From: Pedosphaera sp.
GTDB taxonomy: Bacteria; Verrucomicrobiota; Verrucomicrobiia; Limisphaerales; SXQI01
Direction: 5' to 3'
Assembly: GCA_025359965.1 (NCBI GenBank)
Contig: JANYDC010000027.1
Location: 64,015 to 102,907, forward strand
DNA: 38,893 bases
The notes under the pieces are model-generated. The model had not been told where the DNA came from. It saw nothing but the letters and a program-made list of their open reading frames with translations, and ran no database searches. The position numbers and the translations under genes are program-made. Positions 26,241 through 34,754 of this stretch are shown piece after piece. Position 1 is the stretch's first letter. Each line of letters opens with the position of its first letter.

Positions 26241-27284
26241 CTATTCCCCAGTGCGCCAAACACCGCCTCTGAATGTTCTTGATCCCGCTGGCAAATCCTT
26301 GCACCGAACTCCGTCAATTTCGCGCGATCCATCATCAAGCAGAATATAAAACTTATGGGCCGCCGCATCGGGAAAAGCCATCAATACCTCAGGATGCCCC
26401 TTCACATCAATGGCCTCCCCCACCGCCTCTACCTTCACCCCCTGGCCATCCCAGCGAAAAACACGATACGGCTGCCCCAGCAGACTGGGTCCCGCTAAAA
26501 TATACATCGCCCCATCCCGCCAAAGCATATCCCTCACCGCCAACCCTCCCAGATCCAACAAACGAGGCTCGCCGAATGCCGCCGCTGTTCCGTTATCGAT
26601 GACTTGTTCCGGGTTCAATAGCGGAATCATTATCGCCTTCCCTTCCAACATCGGGCCCCGCAGACCTATCCATAGCTTCCCACCCGGCCCCGCCCCCAGC
26701 CCCTCGATATTGAAACCCCCTTCTGCTTTCGGAGAGATCGAAACCGAACGAGCCAAGTTCAAACTGGCCAAAGTGGGCGCGCGCAAAATATCGCCCTGCA
26801 ACAATTCGTAGGCACAACCAATAGGAGCAATGGAAATGGGCGAAGGGGATCGATCCACCTGAGTGGCAAAAAATCGGTGCCTATTCTCTCGCTCCTTGCC
26901 GTCACGGTTCAGCGCGTGCGAAGTAATCCAATAAATCCGGTCACCCACCTTTGCTGCCGCTTCAATATCGCTTTCCGGCCGTTTCCCTCTAAGATTCAGA
27001 GCCGCACTGACATCCACCTCCCGCGGCTTGGCGGAAGGATCCTTCACGTCGTAAATCCTCAGAATACTGCCCTCATCATCGCCCACCACAAATGAATTGG
27101 CGTCCAATGCCACCCCCGCCGATGCGTCACAACATCCGCTGAAAGTCTTAAGCTTTACGGATCCAGCCGCCATAACCCGCAAAGCCGCCGACAAAACCAC
27201 CCCCATGACGATCACGGCCAACAGCCCTCGGCCAACACCCCTATAACGTCTCACATCCACTTGGACTGTCCCGAATCCGCCCAT
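26241..27284 (-). CDS. DUF3616 family exported beta-propeller-like protein
   Basis: Predicted exported protein of about 347 aa. A hydrophobic signal (LLAVIVMGVVLSAALRVMAAG) follows an Arg-rich n-region. The mature part begins with the DUF3616 signature CCDASAGVALDANSFVVGDD and EGSILRIYDV. Repeated strand pairs such as IEGLGAGPGGKLWIGLRG and VRDMLWRDGAMYILAG look like propeller blades. ATG at 27284 is preferred; a TTG at 27332 is also in frame. Function unknown. Confidence 0.85.
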   Translation of the reverse strand: MGGFGTVQVDVRRYRGVGRGLLAVIVMGVVLSAALRVMAAGSVKLKTFSGCCDASAGVALDANSFVVGDDEGSILRIYDVKDPSAKPREVDVSAALNLRGKRPESDIEAAAKVGDRIYWITSHALNRDGKERENRHRFFATQVDRSPSPISIAPIGCAYELLQGDILRAPTLASLNLARSVSISPKAEGGFNIEGLGAGPGGKLWIGLRGPMLEGKAIMIPLLNPEQVIDNGTAAAFGEPRLLDLGGLAVRDMLWRDGAMYILAGPSLLGQPYRVFRWDGQGVKVEAVGEAIDVKGHPEVLMAFPDAAAHKFYILLDDGSREIDGVRCKDLPAGSRTFRGGVWRTGE

Positions 27285-27449
27285 GTTCAAAAAGTAGCGG
27301 GCTTTGGCCGACACACGGAAAATTACAGCCAAAGCCCACTTTCCCTCTACACAGAGGAAATTGTTAAGGACGCACCAGCGTCATACCCTCCAAATAGCAA
27401 ATCTCACGCCAGAATTGCAAGTAATCCAAAATGAGTCCATCATCCGTTT

Positions 27450-28517
27450 GTGACCGAGCCAGAATCCACCAGCCCCACACCTCATCGCCGCCGTGTCCGT
27501 TACAGCGGCCGCAACCCGCGCCAATTTGCCGAAAAATACAAGGAACACAACGCCGCTCAACACCCCGACACCGTCTCCAAAGTCATTGCCTCGGGCAAAA
27601 CCCCCGCCGGCACCCACCGCCCCATCATGGTTGAGCAAGTCATCAACGCCCTCCAGCCCGCCCCCGGCCAGATCGGCTGCGATGCCACGCTAGGCTACGG
27701 AGGCCACACTGTCGAACTCCTCAAGAAAATCGCCCCCGGCGGACACCTCGTCGCCCTCGATACCGACCCTCTCGAACTCCCCCGCACCGAAGAACGCCTC
27801 CGCGCCCTTGGCTACGATCCCGACGCCCTGACCGTCATGCACACCAGCTTCGCCGGCATCTCACGCGCCCTCCTCCAAAAAGACTTTCCCACCGTCGATT
27901 TCATCCTCGCCGACCTCGGACTCTCCTCCATGCAAATCGACAATCCCGCCCGCGGATTCACCTTCAAGGAAAACGCCCCCCTCGACCTCCGCCTCAACCC
28001 CCGCAAAGGCGAACCCGCCAGCGCCTGGCTCGCCCGCTGGTCCCTCCCCGACCTCACAAAAATCCTGGCCGACTACGGCGACGAACTCCGCCCCGCCGAA
28101 TACGCCCAGCGCATCATCGATACCCGCCAGCGCAAACCCATCCTCCGCACCACCGACCTCGCCACCATCCTGCGCGATGTCACCACAGGCAACGGCCGCC
28201 TCCCCATCGATCCGGATGAAGTCAACAAAACCATCCAACGCCTCTTCCAAGCCATCCGCATCGCCGTCAACAACGAGATGGACGCCCTCACCGAATTCCT
28301 CCGCCAACTCCCCGCCTGCCTGAAACCCGGCGGCCGCGTCGCCATCCTCACCTTCCACTCCGGCGAAGACCGCCGCGTCAAAAAATCCTTCGAAGACGGC
28401 CTGCAGCAGGAAACCTACAGCGAAATCAGCTCCGATCCCATTAGACCCACCCCCGAAGAAACCCGCTCCAACCCCCGCTCTAAAAGCGCCAAACTAAGAT
28501 GGGCCCTCAAAGCCTAG
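27450..28517 (+). CDS. rsmH: 16S rRNA m4C1402 methyltransferase RsmH
   Basis: SAM-dependent enzyme that methylates N4 of C1402 in 16S rRNA. Family motifs: THRPIMVEQVI near residue 57, DATLGYGGHTVELL near 78, LADLGLSSMQIDNPARGFTF near 150-170, and RLFQAIRIAVNNEMDAL near 265. The C-terminal SNPRSKSAKLRWA matches the usual RsmH ending. It starts at GTG and has a ~55-residue basic extension (RRVRYSGRNPRQFAEKYKEH) before the core. It stands apart from a dcw cell-wall cluster, where rsmH normally lies. The coding strand is extremely C-rich. Confidence 0.95.
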   Translation: MTEPESTSPTPHRRRVRYSGRNPRQFAEKYKEHNAAQHPDTVSKVIASGKTPAGTHRPIMVEQVINALQPAPGQIGCDATLGYGGHTVELLKKIAPGGHLVALDTDPLELPRTEERLRALGYDPDALTVMHTSFAGISRALLQKDFPTVDFILADLGLSSMQIDNPARGFTFKENAPLDLRLNPRKGEPASAWLARWSLPDLTKILADYGDELRPAEYAQRIIDTRQRKPILRTTDLATILRDVTTGNGRLPIDPDEVNKTIQRLFQAIRIAVNNEMDALTEFLRQLPACLKPGGRVAILTFHSGEDRRVKKSFEDGLQQETYSEISSDPIRPTPEETRSNPRSKSAKLRWALKA

Positions 28518-28532
28518 AAAGCCCCTTCCCAA

Positions 28533-28612
28533 GCGCCAAAGGCGCGAAGGATACCAGCCAAGACCGCCATGCGGTCAGTCAAATCTGGAGTTCAATTCAG
28601 GGCCAACGGCCT
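28533..28612. repeat. Cluster of short palindromes
   Basis: Three palindromes in 80 bp: GCGCC-AAA-GGCGC at 28533-28545, GACCGC-CAT-GCGGTC at 28562-28576 and GGCC-AAC-GGCC at 28601-28611. It looks like a degenerate interspersed palindromic repeat between rsmH and hsdR. The middle palindrome is nearly identical to one inside the hsdM insertion. Confidence 0.6.
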
Positions 28613-28634
28613 AGGTAAACGCCCACAAAACCAC

Positions 28635-28659
28635 AAAAGGGCTGAAGGCCCGCCCTTTT
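28635..28659. terminator. Possible bidirectional terminator hairpin
   Basis: AAAAGGGC at 28635-28642 pairs perfectly with GCCCTTTT at 28652-28659 across a 9-nt loop. It lies between the convergent rsmH and hsdR genes and could end both transcripts. Confidence 0.4.
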
Positions 28660-28749
28660 CCGTCATCTGCCCACGCTCACCCCCGGTACTGACTCCCCCA
28701 CTCCCCCTCCCTTATTCCACCCAACCCGCACACAACAACTCCGCTTGCA

Positions 28750-31700
28750 TCAGCACCGTCCTGACCGCATCGTCCTGACCGCATCGTCCTGAAGGTCCGG
28801 TGGATACCCATACCGGTTCAGAATGCGCTTGATGATCACCCGAATCTTCGATCGCGCACTCTCCCGCAAATTCCAATCGATGGTCACACTCTGGCGCACC
28901 TTCGTGATCAACTCCGCTGCGATCACCCTCAATTGTCTATCCCCCATCGCTTGCACCGCCGAATCATTGGCCGCCAGCGCGTCATAAAAAGCCAGCTCAT
29001 CATCCGTCAACCCCAGGTCTTTGCCCCGCTTCGCCGCCGCGTCCATCTCTTTGGCAAGCCGGATCAATTCTTCGATCACCTCCTGCGTTGAAATCGCCCG
29101 GTTGTGATACCCATTGAGCGTCTTCTTCAACTTCTCTGAGAACAGCTCCGACTGCACCAGATTGCGCGTCTTCAAAACTACCAACGTATCCCGCAGCAAC
29201 TTGGCCAACAACTCCGCCGCCACATTCTTGTGCTTCAACCCCCGCACCTCGGCCAGGAACCGCTCATCCAAAATCCCTATATCCGGATGTTTCAACCCCG
29301 CCGCCGTGAACACATCAATAATCTGCCCATCGGCCACAATCGCCTTTGAAACCAACTGGCGCACCGCCGCGTCCAACTGATCCGGCGTCTTCGTGCTGCC
29401 GCTGCCCAAATCCTTTTTCAAATTGGCCTGCAACGCCTGGAAAAAACAAATGTCATCCCGTATCTCGGTTGCCTCATCACTGGCCGCACACAGGGCAAAA
29501 GCCAGCGACAAATCCGTGACCACCCGCACAAACCTCGCCTTGCCTTCCGGAAGCTGCAAAATCTGCTCCAACGCCCCCGAGATCACTCCCAGCCGTTCCC
29601 CAGCTTTGCCATTCGTCCACTTGTCCCACTTGAATCCGTGCAACATATCGCAGGCAATGCCGTACTTTTCCATCATCACCGCGATGGCATCCTTCGTGTC
29701 GTAAGTCGGGCTGCCCCGACCGCCGCTCTCCGTGTACGTCATCAACGCCTTCTTCAACTGGTCCGCCAACCCCAGATAATCCACCACCAACCCGCCCGGC
29801 TTATCCCGGAAAACCCGGTTCACCCGCGCGATCGCCTGCATCAACCCGTGCCCCTGCATCGGCTTATCCGCATACATCGTGTGCAAACACGGCGCATCAA
29901 ACCCCGTCAGCCACATGTCGCGCACGATCACAATGCGGAACGGGTCGCAGCTGTCCTTGAACCGGTTGGCCAACGTGCGCCGCTTGTCCTTGTTGCGAAT
30001 GTGCGGCTGCCAATCTGGCCCATCATCCGCGCCGCCCGTCATCACCACCTTCACCACGCAAGCCCGTCCCTCCTCCACCTCTGCATTGTCGTCCTTCGCG
30101 CTCGCCCACTCCGGACGCAAGGCAATCAAGGCTTCATACAAATCCACGCAGATCCGCCTGCTCATGCAAACCACCATCGCTTTGCCCTCCATCGCCTCCA
30201 TCCGCTTCTCAAAATGATTCACCAAATCCGCCGCGATCAACGCAATCCGTTTCGGATCACCCACCAACGCCACCAACGCCGCCCACTTGCTCTTCAGCTT
30301 GTCGCGGTTCATTTCCTCCTCGCCCTCCGTGATCTCGTCAAACTCCGCATCCAGCGTGGGCAACGCCGCCGCATTCAAACCCAGCTTGGCAATCCGGCTT
30401 TGGTAATAAATCGGCACCGTCGCCTTGTCCGCCACCGCGCGAGGAATGTCGTAAATACTGATGTAATCGCCGAAGACCGCCCGCGTGTTCGCGTCCGTCT
30501 TCTCAATGGGCGTGCCCGTGAACCCAATGAACGACGCGTTCGGCAGCGCATCCCGCAAATGCCGAGCCAAACCATCAATCAAATCGTACTGCGTGCGGTG
30601 CGCTTCATCCGCGATCACCACCACATTCCGGCGTTCCGTCAACGTCGGCATCTTCTCGCCCTGGGGTGCCAGGAATTTCTGAATTGTCGTAAACACCACC
30701 CCGCCACTCGCCACCGACAACAACCCCCGCAACTGCTCCCGATTCCCCGCCTGCACCGGAGTTTGCCCCACGATGCCGTGACACCGCTGAAACTGCCCAA
30801 ACAACTGGTCGTCCAAATCATTGCGATCCGTCAGCACCACAATCGTCGGGTTCCTCATCGCCGGGTGCCGCACAATCCGCGCTGCATAGAACAACATCGA
30901 ATAACTCTTCCCGCTCCCTTGCGTGTGCCACACCACCCCCACCCGCCGATCCCCCGGCTTCCCCCCATGCATACGACCCGCCCAATACGATCCCTGGGGT
31001 TCACGGACTCCGCTCTCCAACCCCATCCCGCTGGCCCGCACCGTCTCCTCCACCGCCGCATTCACCGCATGGAACTGGTGATACCCCGCCATGATCTTCT
31101 GCACCGTGCCCGTGTCCGCATTCTCCTCAAAAACAATGAAATGCTGCAGCAGATCCAGAAACCGCTGCCTCTCGAACACCCCGCGCAACAACACCTCCAA
31201 CTCCGCCATCTTGGTCGGAGCTTCCCCCTGCCCATCAATCGTCCGCCAAACCTTGTACCATTCCTGATTCGCCGTCAGCGACCCGATCCTCGCCGCAATC
31301 CCATCACTCACCACCAACACCGCATTCGTCTGGAGCAACGAGGGAATCTCCGCCCGGTAAGTCTGCAACTGCGCGTACGCGCTCCAAATGCTCGCCTCCT
31401 CATTCGCCGCATTCTTCAGCTCAATGATCGCCAGCGGCAACCCATTCAAAAATACCACCAAATCCGGCCGCCGATTATTCTGCCCTTCAATCACCGTGAA
31501 CTGGTTCACCACCAGCCAATCGTTTGCCTCAGGATCAGTAAAATTCACCAACTTCAAGGGCGCGGTCCGGTAGGACTCATCCGCCTGCCGCATCGGCACC
31601 TCCACCCCATCCCTCAGCATTCGGTGAAACTCCCGGTTCGTCTGCGATAACGAAACCCCTCCCACCCGCAACACCTTCCGCAAAGCCTCCTCTCGCGCTT

Positions 31701-31890
31701 CCTCCGGCGCTTTCGGATTACAACGCCGTATCGCCTCCCTCAGCCGCCCCTCCAACACCACCGCCCCAAACGAATCCCTCTCCGACGCTGGTTCACCGGG
31801 TGCCAGATGCGGCCCGTGCCCAACCGCATACCCCAGCTCCCCGAACCATTCGAGCGCGGCTTCTTCGACGAGGGATTCGTTGAGTGACAT
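28750..31890 (-). CDS. hsdR: Type I restriction enzyme R subunit, frame-shifted C-terminus
   Basis: Motor-nuclease subunit that translocates and cleaves unmethylated DNA. The nuclease site is present (D143 in RRPDLVVF; E157 and K159 in IIELKN). The helicase motor has Walker A QGSGKS at 324-329, DEAH at 428-431, GFTGTP near 470 and [12 protein letters not shown] in motif VI. The start ATG lies 4 nt after the DUF2326 gene. The last shared residues are DLQDDAVRT; then a 14-bp tandem duplication (28761-28788) shifts the frame so the protein ends MRSGRC. With one copy removed, the frame would read [14 protein letters not shown] and stop at 28712, matching the usual ending of this family. The 1046-aa protein is otherwise full length and probably active or nearly so. 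Confidence 0.95.
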   Translation of the reverse strand: MSLNESLVEEAALEWFGELGYAVGHGPHLAPGEPASERDSFGAVVLEGRLREAIRRCNPKAPEEAREEALRKVLRVGGVSLSQTNREFHRMLRDGVEVPMRQADESYRTAPLKLVNFTDPEANDWLVVNQFTVIEGQNNRRPDLVVFLNGLPLAIIELKNAANEEASIWSAYAQLQTYRAEIPSLLQTNAVLVVSDGIAARIGSLTANQEWYKVWRTIDGQGEAPTKMAELEVLLRGVFERQRFLDLLQHFIVFEENADTGTVQKIMAGYHQFHAVNAAVEETVRASGMGLESGVREPQGSYWAGRMHGGKPGDRRVGVVWHTQGSGKSYSMLFYAARIVRHPAMRNPTIVVLTDRNDLDDQLFGQFQRCHGIVGQTPVQAGNREQLRGLLSVASGGVVFTTIQKFLAPQGEKMPTLTERRNVVVIADEAHRTQYDLIDGLARHLRDALPNASFIGFTGTPIEKTDANTRAVFGDYISIYDIPRAVADKATVPIYYQSRIAKLGLNAAALPTLDAEFDEITEGEEEMNRDKLKSKWAALVALVGDPKRIALIAADLVNHFEKRMEAMEGKAMVVCMSRRICVDLYEALIALRPEWASAKDDNAEVEEGRACVVKVVMTGGADDGPDWQPHIRNKDKRRTLANRFKDSCDPFRIVIVRDMWLTGFDAPCLHTMYADKPMQGHGLMQAIARVNRVFRDKPGGLVVDYLGLADQLKKALMTYTESGGRGSPTYDTKDAIAVMMEKYGIACDMLHGFKWDKWTNGKAGERLGVISGALEQILQLPEGKARFVRVVTDLSLAFALCAASDEATEIRDDICFFQALQANLKKDLGSGSTKTPDQLDAAVRQLVSKAIVADGQIIDVFTAAGLKHPDIGILDERFLAEVRGLKHKNVAAELLAKLLRDTLVVLKTRNLVQSELFSEKLKKTLNGYHNRAISTQEVIEELIRLAKEMDAAAKRGKDLGLTDDELAFYDALAANDSAVQAMGDRQLRVIAAELITKVRQSVTIDWNLRESARSKIRVIIKRILNRYGYPPDLQDDAVRTMRSGRC
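28761..28788 (-). repeat. 14-bp tandem duplication at the hsdR 3' end
   Basis: CTGACCGCATCGTC occurs at 28761-28774 and again at 28775-28788 on the + strand, with partial third-copy bases on both flanks (CGTC before, CTGA after). Fourteen is not a multiple of three, so each gain or loss of a unit changes the hsdR reading frame. Confidence 0.95.
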
Positions 31891-31894
31891 AGAA

Positions 31895-33634
31895 TCAGAA
31901 TCGGAGACCCAGGAGGGAGCCGCTTACGTTTGCATCTGTGAGCGTCGCCTTTACAAACGCGCGCAGATCGAAGCCCTCTGTGAACTCAGACCAAGGCACC
32001 TCATCTGAATTAAGCGTGCAAATGTATTGAAACTGTCTCGCCTCCGATTCTGCAGCGGCAACCTGTAGTGCCAATGCGCGCTGGCGTTCATCAACGCCAT
32101 CGAAGATCGCGCTATCATGGATCACGAGTTTTGGTGACGGGGACTTTTCCGCCCATAGGGACGCAATGGTCATGTCGTAGCAAAAGACCTTCATGTTGCC
32201 CACGCCGCTGCTGCCCGACCTTTCGATTTCCACGTCGAACTTGAATCCGTTCGCAGCCACGTCGATCACCAATCGCCCGGGCACGTTGTAAAGCCGCTCT
32301 GTGAACCCATTGAATAGCTCGATGGCTTTCTCCCAAATCTTACGTCGCTCATCGTAGTCTCTCCGTGCCTTTTGCTGTAGGACTTCTTGGTCGATTTTTA
32401 GTTGGCTCAGTCCCGCTTCGCAGGCTTTTAAGTTGTCAATTGATGAAGCAACAGAGTTCAATTCGTTGACTGTCTCCAAGTGCCTCTTTTGAATCAACGT
32501 GTATTCCTCAAGGGCACCGTGGGTTTGCAGAACGGCCATCACAGTTGCTCGCTCGTTGCTCTTGTCCCTGATTGTCAGCTCTCGCGCCTGCACGTCCCGC
32601 TTGAGCCGCGAGACTTCTGCGGCAAGAAATCCTCTGCGATTCTCGATAATGTTATGGTGAAACGCTTGCACCTCCTCAATTCGGCGCAATGTGATCCCGG
32701 GGAGGGAAATGCCGGCATCCGCGTACAGTTTCTCGATGGCGTTCGGGACCGGAACATTCTCCTCTGTGAGCGCTTTCTCGTAGAGTGACAACATTCGCTG
32801 GTCAATCGCGTTCTTATTGGAGGCCTCGTGAATCTCCTCGGTCAGATGATTCGCCTGCAAGCGGATTTCCTCGTACTGAGGATGCACCTTGAAGGATGCC
32901 AAGTTCGCAGCTTCGGCGTCTGCCTTCTTCTGGAGCCTCACCCGTCGGGCCTCCAAATCTCCAAGGGAACCAACAAAGCCTTTTACCACTCCAGTCTTTG
33001 CGGCCTTCTTCAGACCCTCCAGACCTTTCTTGCGGTCCTTGAGCAACTGAAGCTCAGAAGAATCGGTCCACGCGAGACCGAGGAGAAATGCATTGTTCAC
33101 CTGCTTATCCCACTCGACCTGTTTCCTGTGGTGCTCGAACGGCGTCGTAAATGCATCCTTCCCGCGTCTGATACTGTAAGAAACGAGGCTACGGAAGGTG
33201 GGTTGATACTTTGCGTCCGCTTCGATTGGCAAGTTGTAGAACAGACTTCCCAATAGAGAATTCCAATCTCGCAGACCCAATGCGAACTCTCCTTGCTTCT
33301 TCTTTGGCTTCACAGGCCAATTCCCCGTGTCACCTTCAACGAAGAACGAATTGGGATCGTCAACGCAGCGGGTTACCGAAAAGTCTTTCCCTTCAATCTC
33401 CATTTCGAGAGTGAACTCCCAACCCCTCAGCGCCTCAACGAGCAATCCTTTGCCCTTCGACGATTTTGCACCGAGGCAAAAATGAATGATTTCGATCAGT
33501 GTCGATTTCCCTAAGCCATTGCGTGAGTCCCGCTTTGTGGAATCCTGCGTTCGATCTGCCCAGATGACATTGAACCCCGCGCTGAATTCGACGGTTTTGA
33601 ACGACGGATTATTGGCTGAGAGCTTTTTGATCAT
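31895..33634 (-). CDS. DUF2326 ABC-type ATPase of an ABC-3C conflict system
   Basis: A 579-aa SMC/RecN-like ATPase with long central coiled coil. The N-terminus has [16 protein letters not shown] followed by Walker A in [18 protein letters not shown] (residues about 38-55). The middle (residues ~190-420) is rich in Lys/Glu/Leu heptads. The C-terminal head has [20 protein letters not shown], the Walker B-like region of DUF2326. DUF2326 ATPases are the core of ABC-3C (three-component) systems, thought to sense invading nucleic acid and activate a partner effector. The start overlaps the small middle component by 4 nt; the stop is 4 nt before hsdR. Confidence 0.9.
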   Translation of the reverse strand: MIKKLSANNPSFKTVEFSAGFNVIWADRTQDSTKRDSRNGLGKSTLIEIIHFCLGAKSSKGKGLLVEALRGWEFTLEMEIEGKDFSVTRCVDDPNSFFVEGDTGNWPVKPKKKQGEFALGLRDWNSLLGSLFYNLPIEADAKYQPTFRSLVSYSIRRGKDAFTTPFEHHRKQVEWDKQVNNAFLLGLAWTDSSELQLLKDRKKGLEGLKKAAKTGVVKGFVGSLGDLEARRVRLQKKADAEAANLASFKVHPQYEEIRLQANHLTEEIHEASNKNAIDQRMLSLYEKALTEENVPVPNAIEKLYADAGISLPGITLRRIEEVQAFHHNIIENRRGFLAAEVSRLKRDVQARELTIRDKSNERATVMAVLQTHGALEEYTLIQKRHLETVNELNSVASSIDNLKACEAGLSQLKIDQEVLQQKARRDYDERRKIWEKAIELFNGFTERLYNVPGRLVIDVAANGFKFDVEIERSGSSGVGNMKVFCYDMTIASLWAEKSPSPKLVIHDSAIFDGVDERQRALALQVAAAESEARQFQYICTLNSDEVPWSEFTEGFDLRAFVKATLTDANVSGSLLGLRF

Positions 33635-33861
33635 GAGAATTCGTTTTTGACCACGAGGCCATCCACCAAGTCGATCGCACCGATTGCAAAGAGGAAGTCG
33701 AGGACCAGGACGAAACGGCCATACGTTCCGACTTCAGGAGCATGTTTCACCCGTTCCCAGATTCCCGTCGGAGTGACGGGTGCGTCCAGAAACTGTAGCA
33801 CAACCGCGCCTGCGCCGAGCAGCGAGCGGTCGAGAGGAATGTGCTTGGTGGGCAGAATCAT
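33631..33861 (-). CDS. ABC-3C middle component (MC6-like)
   Basis: A 76-aa protein with the features of the ABC-3C middle component 6 group: ILPTKHIPLDRSLLGAGAVV at the N-terminus, a central IWERVKHAPEVGTYGRF, and a C-terminal FLFAIGAIDLVDGLV. This group is recognised almost only by its place between a DUF2326 ATPase and an effector gene, as here, and is proposed to link the two. Both ends overlap neighbours by 4 nt (ATGA), which fixes the start. Confidence 0.85.
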   Translation of the reverse strand: MILPTKHIPLDRSLLGAGAVVLQFLDAPVTPTGIWERVKHAPEVGTYGRFVLVLDFLFAIGAIDLVDGLVVKNEFS

Positions 33862-34607
33862 TTTTCAAACACGTCGCATTTTTCAAACAGATAAACGAGC
33901 ACTGCGAGTCCGGCAGACCGCTGCGACTGCCCCTTTAGGCCGCGTTGTGAGAACTCGCACATGAGATCGAAAAGCTCATCGGCACGGTGGCTACCTCGAC
34001 GCAGACGGAAATACTCCTCAAGGAATCCAGCTTTTAGTCGCTCAGGGTAGTCTGGATCAATCAGTGACTCCTGTTGCACGAATTCTCCCACCAATCTCGC
34101 CACGCTGAGGCCCATGGTGATTGTCACCCGGCTTCCATTTGTAAGCTCATTCTTCTTAATCTTCTCTTCCGGAGGCAGCAGGGACAGGTCCGGTGAATCG
34201 GCATCTGGTTGAAACCGATTGACCCAGGCGGTCGCGAGTTGCAGCTCAGAAAACCCAATCTGAGCGAACGCAGCGTTCAAACCGTCTCTGACTTTGGCCT
34301 CGTGCTCTACCTTAAGCCGACTAAGCGCATCGACGGTGAAGTCTGCGACTTGTTTGTCGATTTGGGTATGATGGTCACCGCACAAATAAATCAGATTGCG
34401 GTAATGATTTCGTTGGTCGTCGGTCATCGACGCGTCGAACCGGGCGGCGGCTGGCTGCTCCCCAGCAATGTGCGCCGCTTCGCCTATGACTACAGGATCA
34501 CCGCCGGATGGCGCATCAACGGACAGTTGGCGAAAACAACCAAGAAAGGCGCAGCGGTCGCCGCTGCGAAAAGCCAAAAGGAGTTTGGTTGGGTAGGTCG
34601 CACTCAT
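33858..34607 (-). CDS. HNH-nuclease protein with ABC-3C C-terminal domain (putative effector)
   Basis: A 249-aa protein. The N-terminal third is an HNH nuclease: C19 and C24 in GDRCAFLGC, H46 in GEAAHIAG, N71 and C76 in RNLIYLCGDHH with H79/H80, then D84. The motif set appears complete, so nuclease activity is likely. The C-terminal ~140 residues are helical (LSVARLVGEFVQQESL, LFDLMCEFSQRGLKG) and correspond in position to the ABC-3C C-terminal domain that docks on the ATPase. It is the first gene of the ABC-3C cassette; its ATG overlaps the stop of the hsdR remnant by 4 nt. Role: DNA-cutting effector released or activated by the ATPase (inference). Confidence 0.88.
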   Translation of the reverse strand: MSATYPTKLLLAFRSGDRCAFLGCFRQLSVDAPSGGDPVVIGEAAHIAGEQPAAARFDASMTDDQRNHYRNLIYLCGDHHTQIDKQVADFTVDALSRLKVEHEAKVRDGLNAAFAQIGFSELQLATAWVNRFQPDADSPDLSLLPPEEKIKKNELTNGSRVTITMGLSVARLVGEFVQQESLIDPDYPERLKAGFLEEYFRLRRGSHRADELFDLMCEFSQRGLKGQSQRSAGLAVLVYLFEKCDVFEK

Positions 34608-34753
34608 GTAGGAACACTTTCGCGGCGATGTTCAAATCCGCACTCTGCTGCCGGTTCACCGGGCGAGAGATACGGCCCGTGCCCGACCGCATAGCCCAGC
34701 TCCCCGAACCATTCGAGGGTGACGTCTTCGACGATGGATTCGGTCAGGCTCAT
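34604..34753 (-). pseudogene. Remnant of an hsdR 5' end (49 codons)
   Basis: ATG at 34753 opens a 49-codon frame whose first 37 residues match the intact HsdR N-terminus at 29 positions, including an unbroken [15 protein letters not shown]. The nucleotide match runs from about 34645 to 34753, against about 31787-31890. After GEPAAE the similarity stops, and 12 unrelated codons lead to TGA inside the ATGA overlap with the HNH gene. The ATG lies one base after the stop of the TIGR04141-like gene. This is the place hsdR would occupy if the ABC-3C cassette were absent. It may still be translated as a coupling leader. The differences from the intact copy show that it is not a recent exact duplication. 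Confidence 0.9.
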
Positions 34754-34754
34754 T

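Noticed and set aside
22688..27284. Idea that the VapBC pair plus polyketide cluster form a mobile island
   Set aside because: No integrase, transposase, tRNA gene or flanking direct repeat was seen on either side.
27364..27480. A 38-codon minus-strand frame ending in MTLVRP, before rsmH
   Set aside because: It has only a GTG start that lies inside rsmH, no ribosome site and no recognisable homology, though its C-terminal region looks protein-like. Kept only as a weak possibility.
28569..28778. A 69-codon plus-strand frame between rsmH and hsdR
   Set aside because: It is built from the palindrome cluster and the hsdR 3' region and reads as translated repeat DNA.
29638..31650. A 670-codon open frame antisense to hsdR
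   Set aside because: Its product is dominated by Arg, His, Pro and Gln with no domain-like pattern. This is the expected shadow of a GC-rich gene read in reverse; hsdR itself has all its motifs.
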